From Micromonospora_E sp048060115 (lineage in GTDB: Bacteria; Actinomycetota; Actinomycetes; Mycobacteriales; Micromonosporaceae), in assembly GCF_048060115.1 (NCBI RefSeq), contig NZ_JBHMIM010000044.1:4003-68002 (forward strand): 64,000 nt of DNA, in the 5' to 3' direction. The first letter of the stretch is position 1. Below are more notes on the stretch, generated by a model. It did no database searches, was not told the origin of the DNA, and worked only from the letters and a program-made list of their open reading frames with translations. The letters are not shown here.

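Overview
The window is GC-rich DNA with GTG and TTG starts, tightly packed and translationally coupled genes, an ECF sigma/anti-sigma pair and two very large LuxR-type regulators. This points to an actinomycete. Micromonosporaceae or a close relative is my inference; there are no PE/PPE, EspG or recognisable EccE genes, so it is not a typical mycobacterial ESX locus. No RNA genes, insertion sequences, CRISPR arrays or integrases were seen. No gene-free stretch exceeds 170 bases.

Left block (1-15089) is the core of a type VII (ESX-like) secretion system. A minus-strand operon reads leftwards from 10951: an acidic WXG-like protein, eccD, eccB, two WXG100-class small proteins, an 868-residue protein with about 12 copies of an alanine-rich helical motif, a Met/Gly-tailed partner, a YbaB/EbfC protein, another small helical protein, and an EccA-class AAA ATPase fused to a right-handed beta-helix (cut by the left edge). 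Diverging from it is eccC (11118-15089), with all three FtsK/EccC ATPase domains in one chain.

Middle block (15134-22036, minus strand) is what I judge to be an ECF-sigma-controlled accessory regulon. It holds mycP (intact mycosin) with an anti-sigma factor; a second mycosin-like protein that has lost the catalytic His and Ser; a ricin-lectin protein with two lysozyme-like domains that both lack the catalytic Glu; the ECF sigma factor; and two small WXG-like genes. Three transcription units in this block are each preceded by TGAACC-N16-CGTTYH, with exactly the same 16-base spacer. That resembles the SigL-type promoter of mycobacteria.

Right of this are two plus-strand genes of unknown role (22161-25991). 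The first carries the same LysM-like module as the pseudo-mycosin. Then come two LuxR/LAL-type regulators (25999-31533, minus), and a small gene (31534-32040) that is the candidate immunity gene.

The last half of the window (32113-64000, minus) is one uninterrupted reading frame of more than 10,600 codons that runs off the right edge: a protein of roughly 1.1 MDa or more. It contains four papain-like (Tox-PL-type) Cys-His-Asp domains, three copies of a domain with GxExE / HxH / ExRSxG signatures resembling the glutamine-synthetase/amidoligase fold, a caspase-like His/Cys domain, an HEMLH metallopeptidase-like motif, a possible OTU-like domain with Ser for Cys, a long coiled coil, four spaced copies of a helical motif and a Pro/Ala/Ser/Thr-rich region at the start. 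It looks like a giant multi-enzyme polymorphic toxin or effector, with the neighbouring type VII system as the likely exporter. Each amidoligase-like copy lies directly C-terminal to a thiol-protease-like domain, which is the most original pattern seen here.
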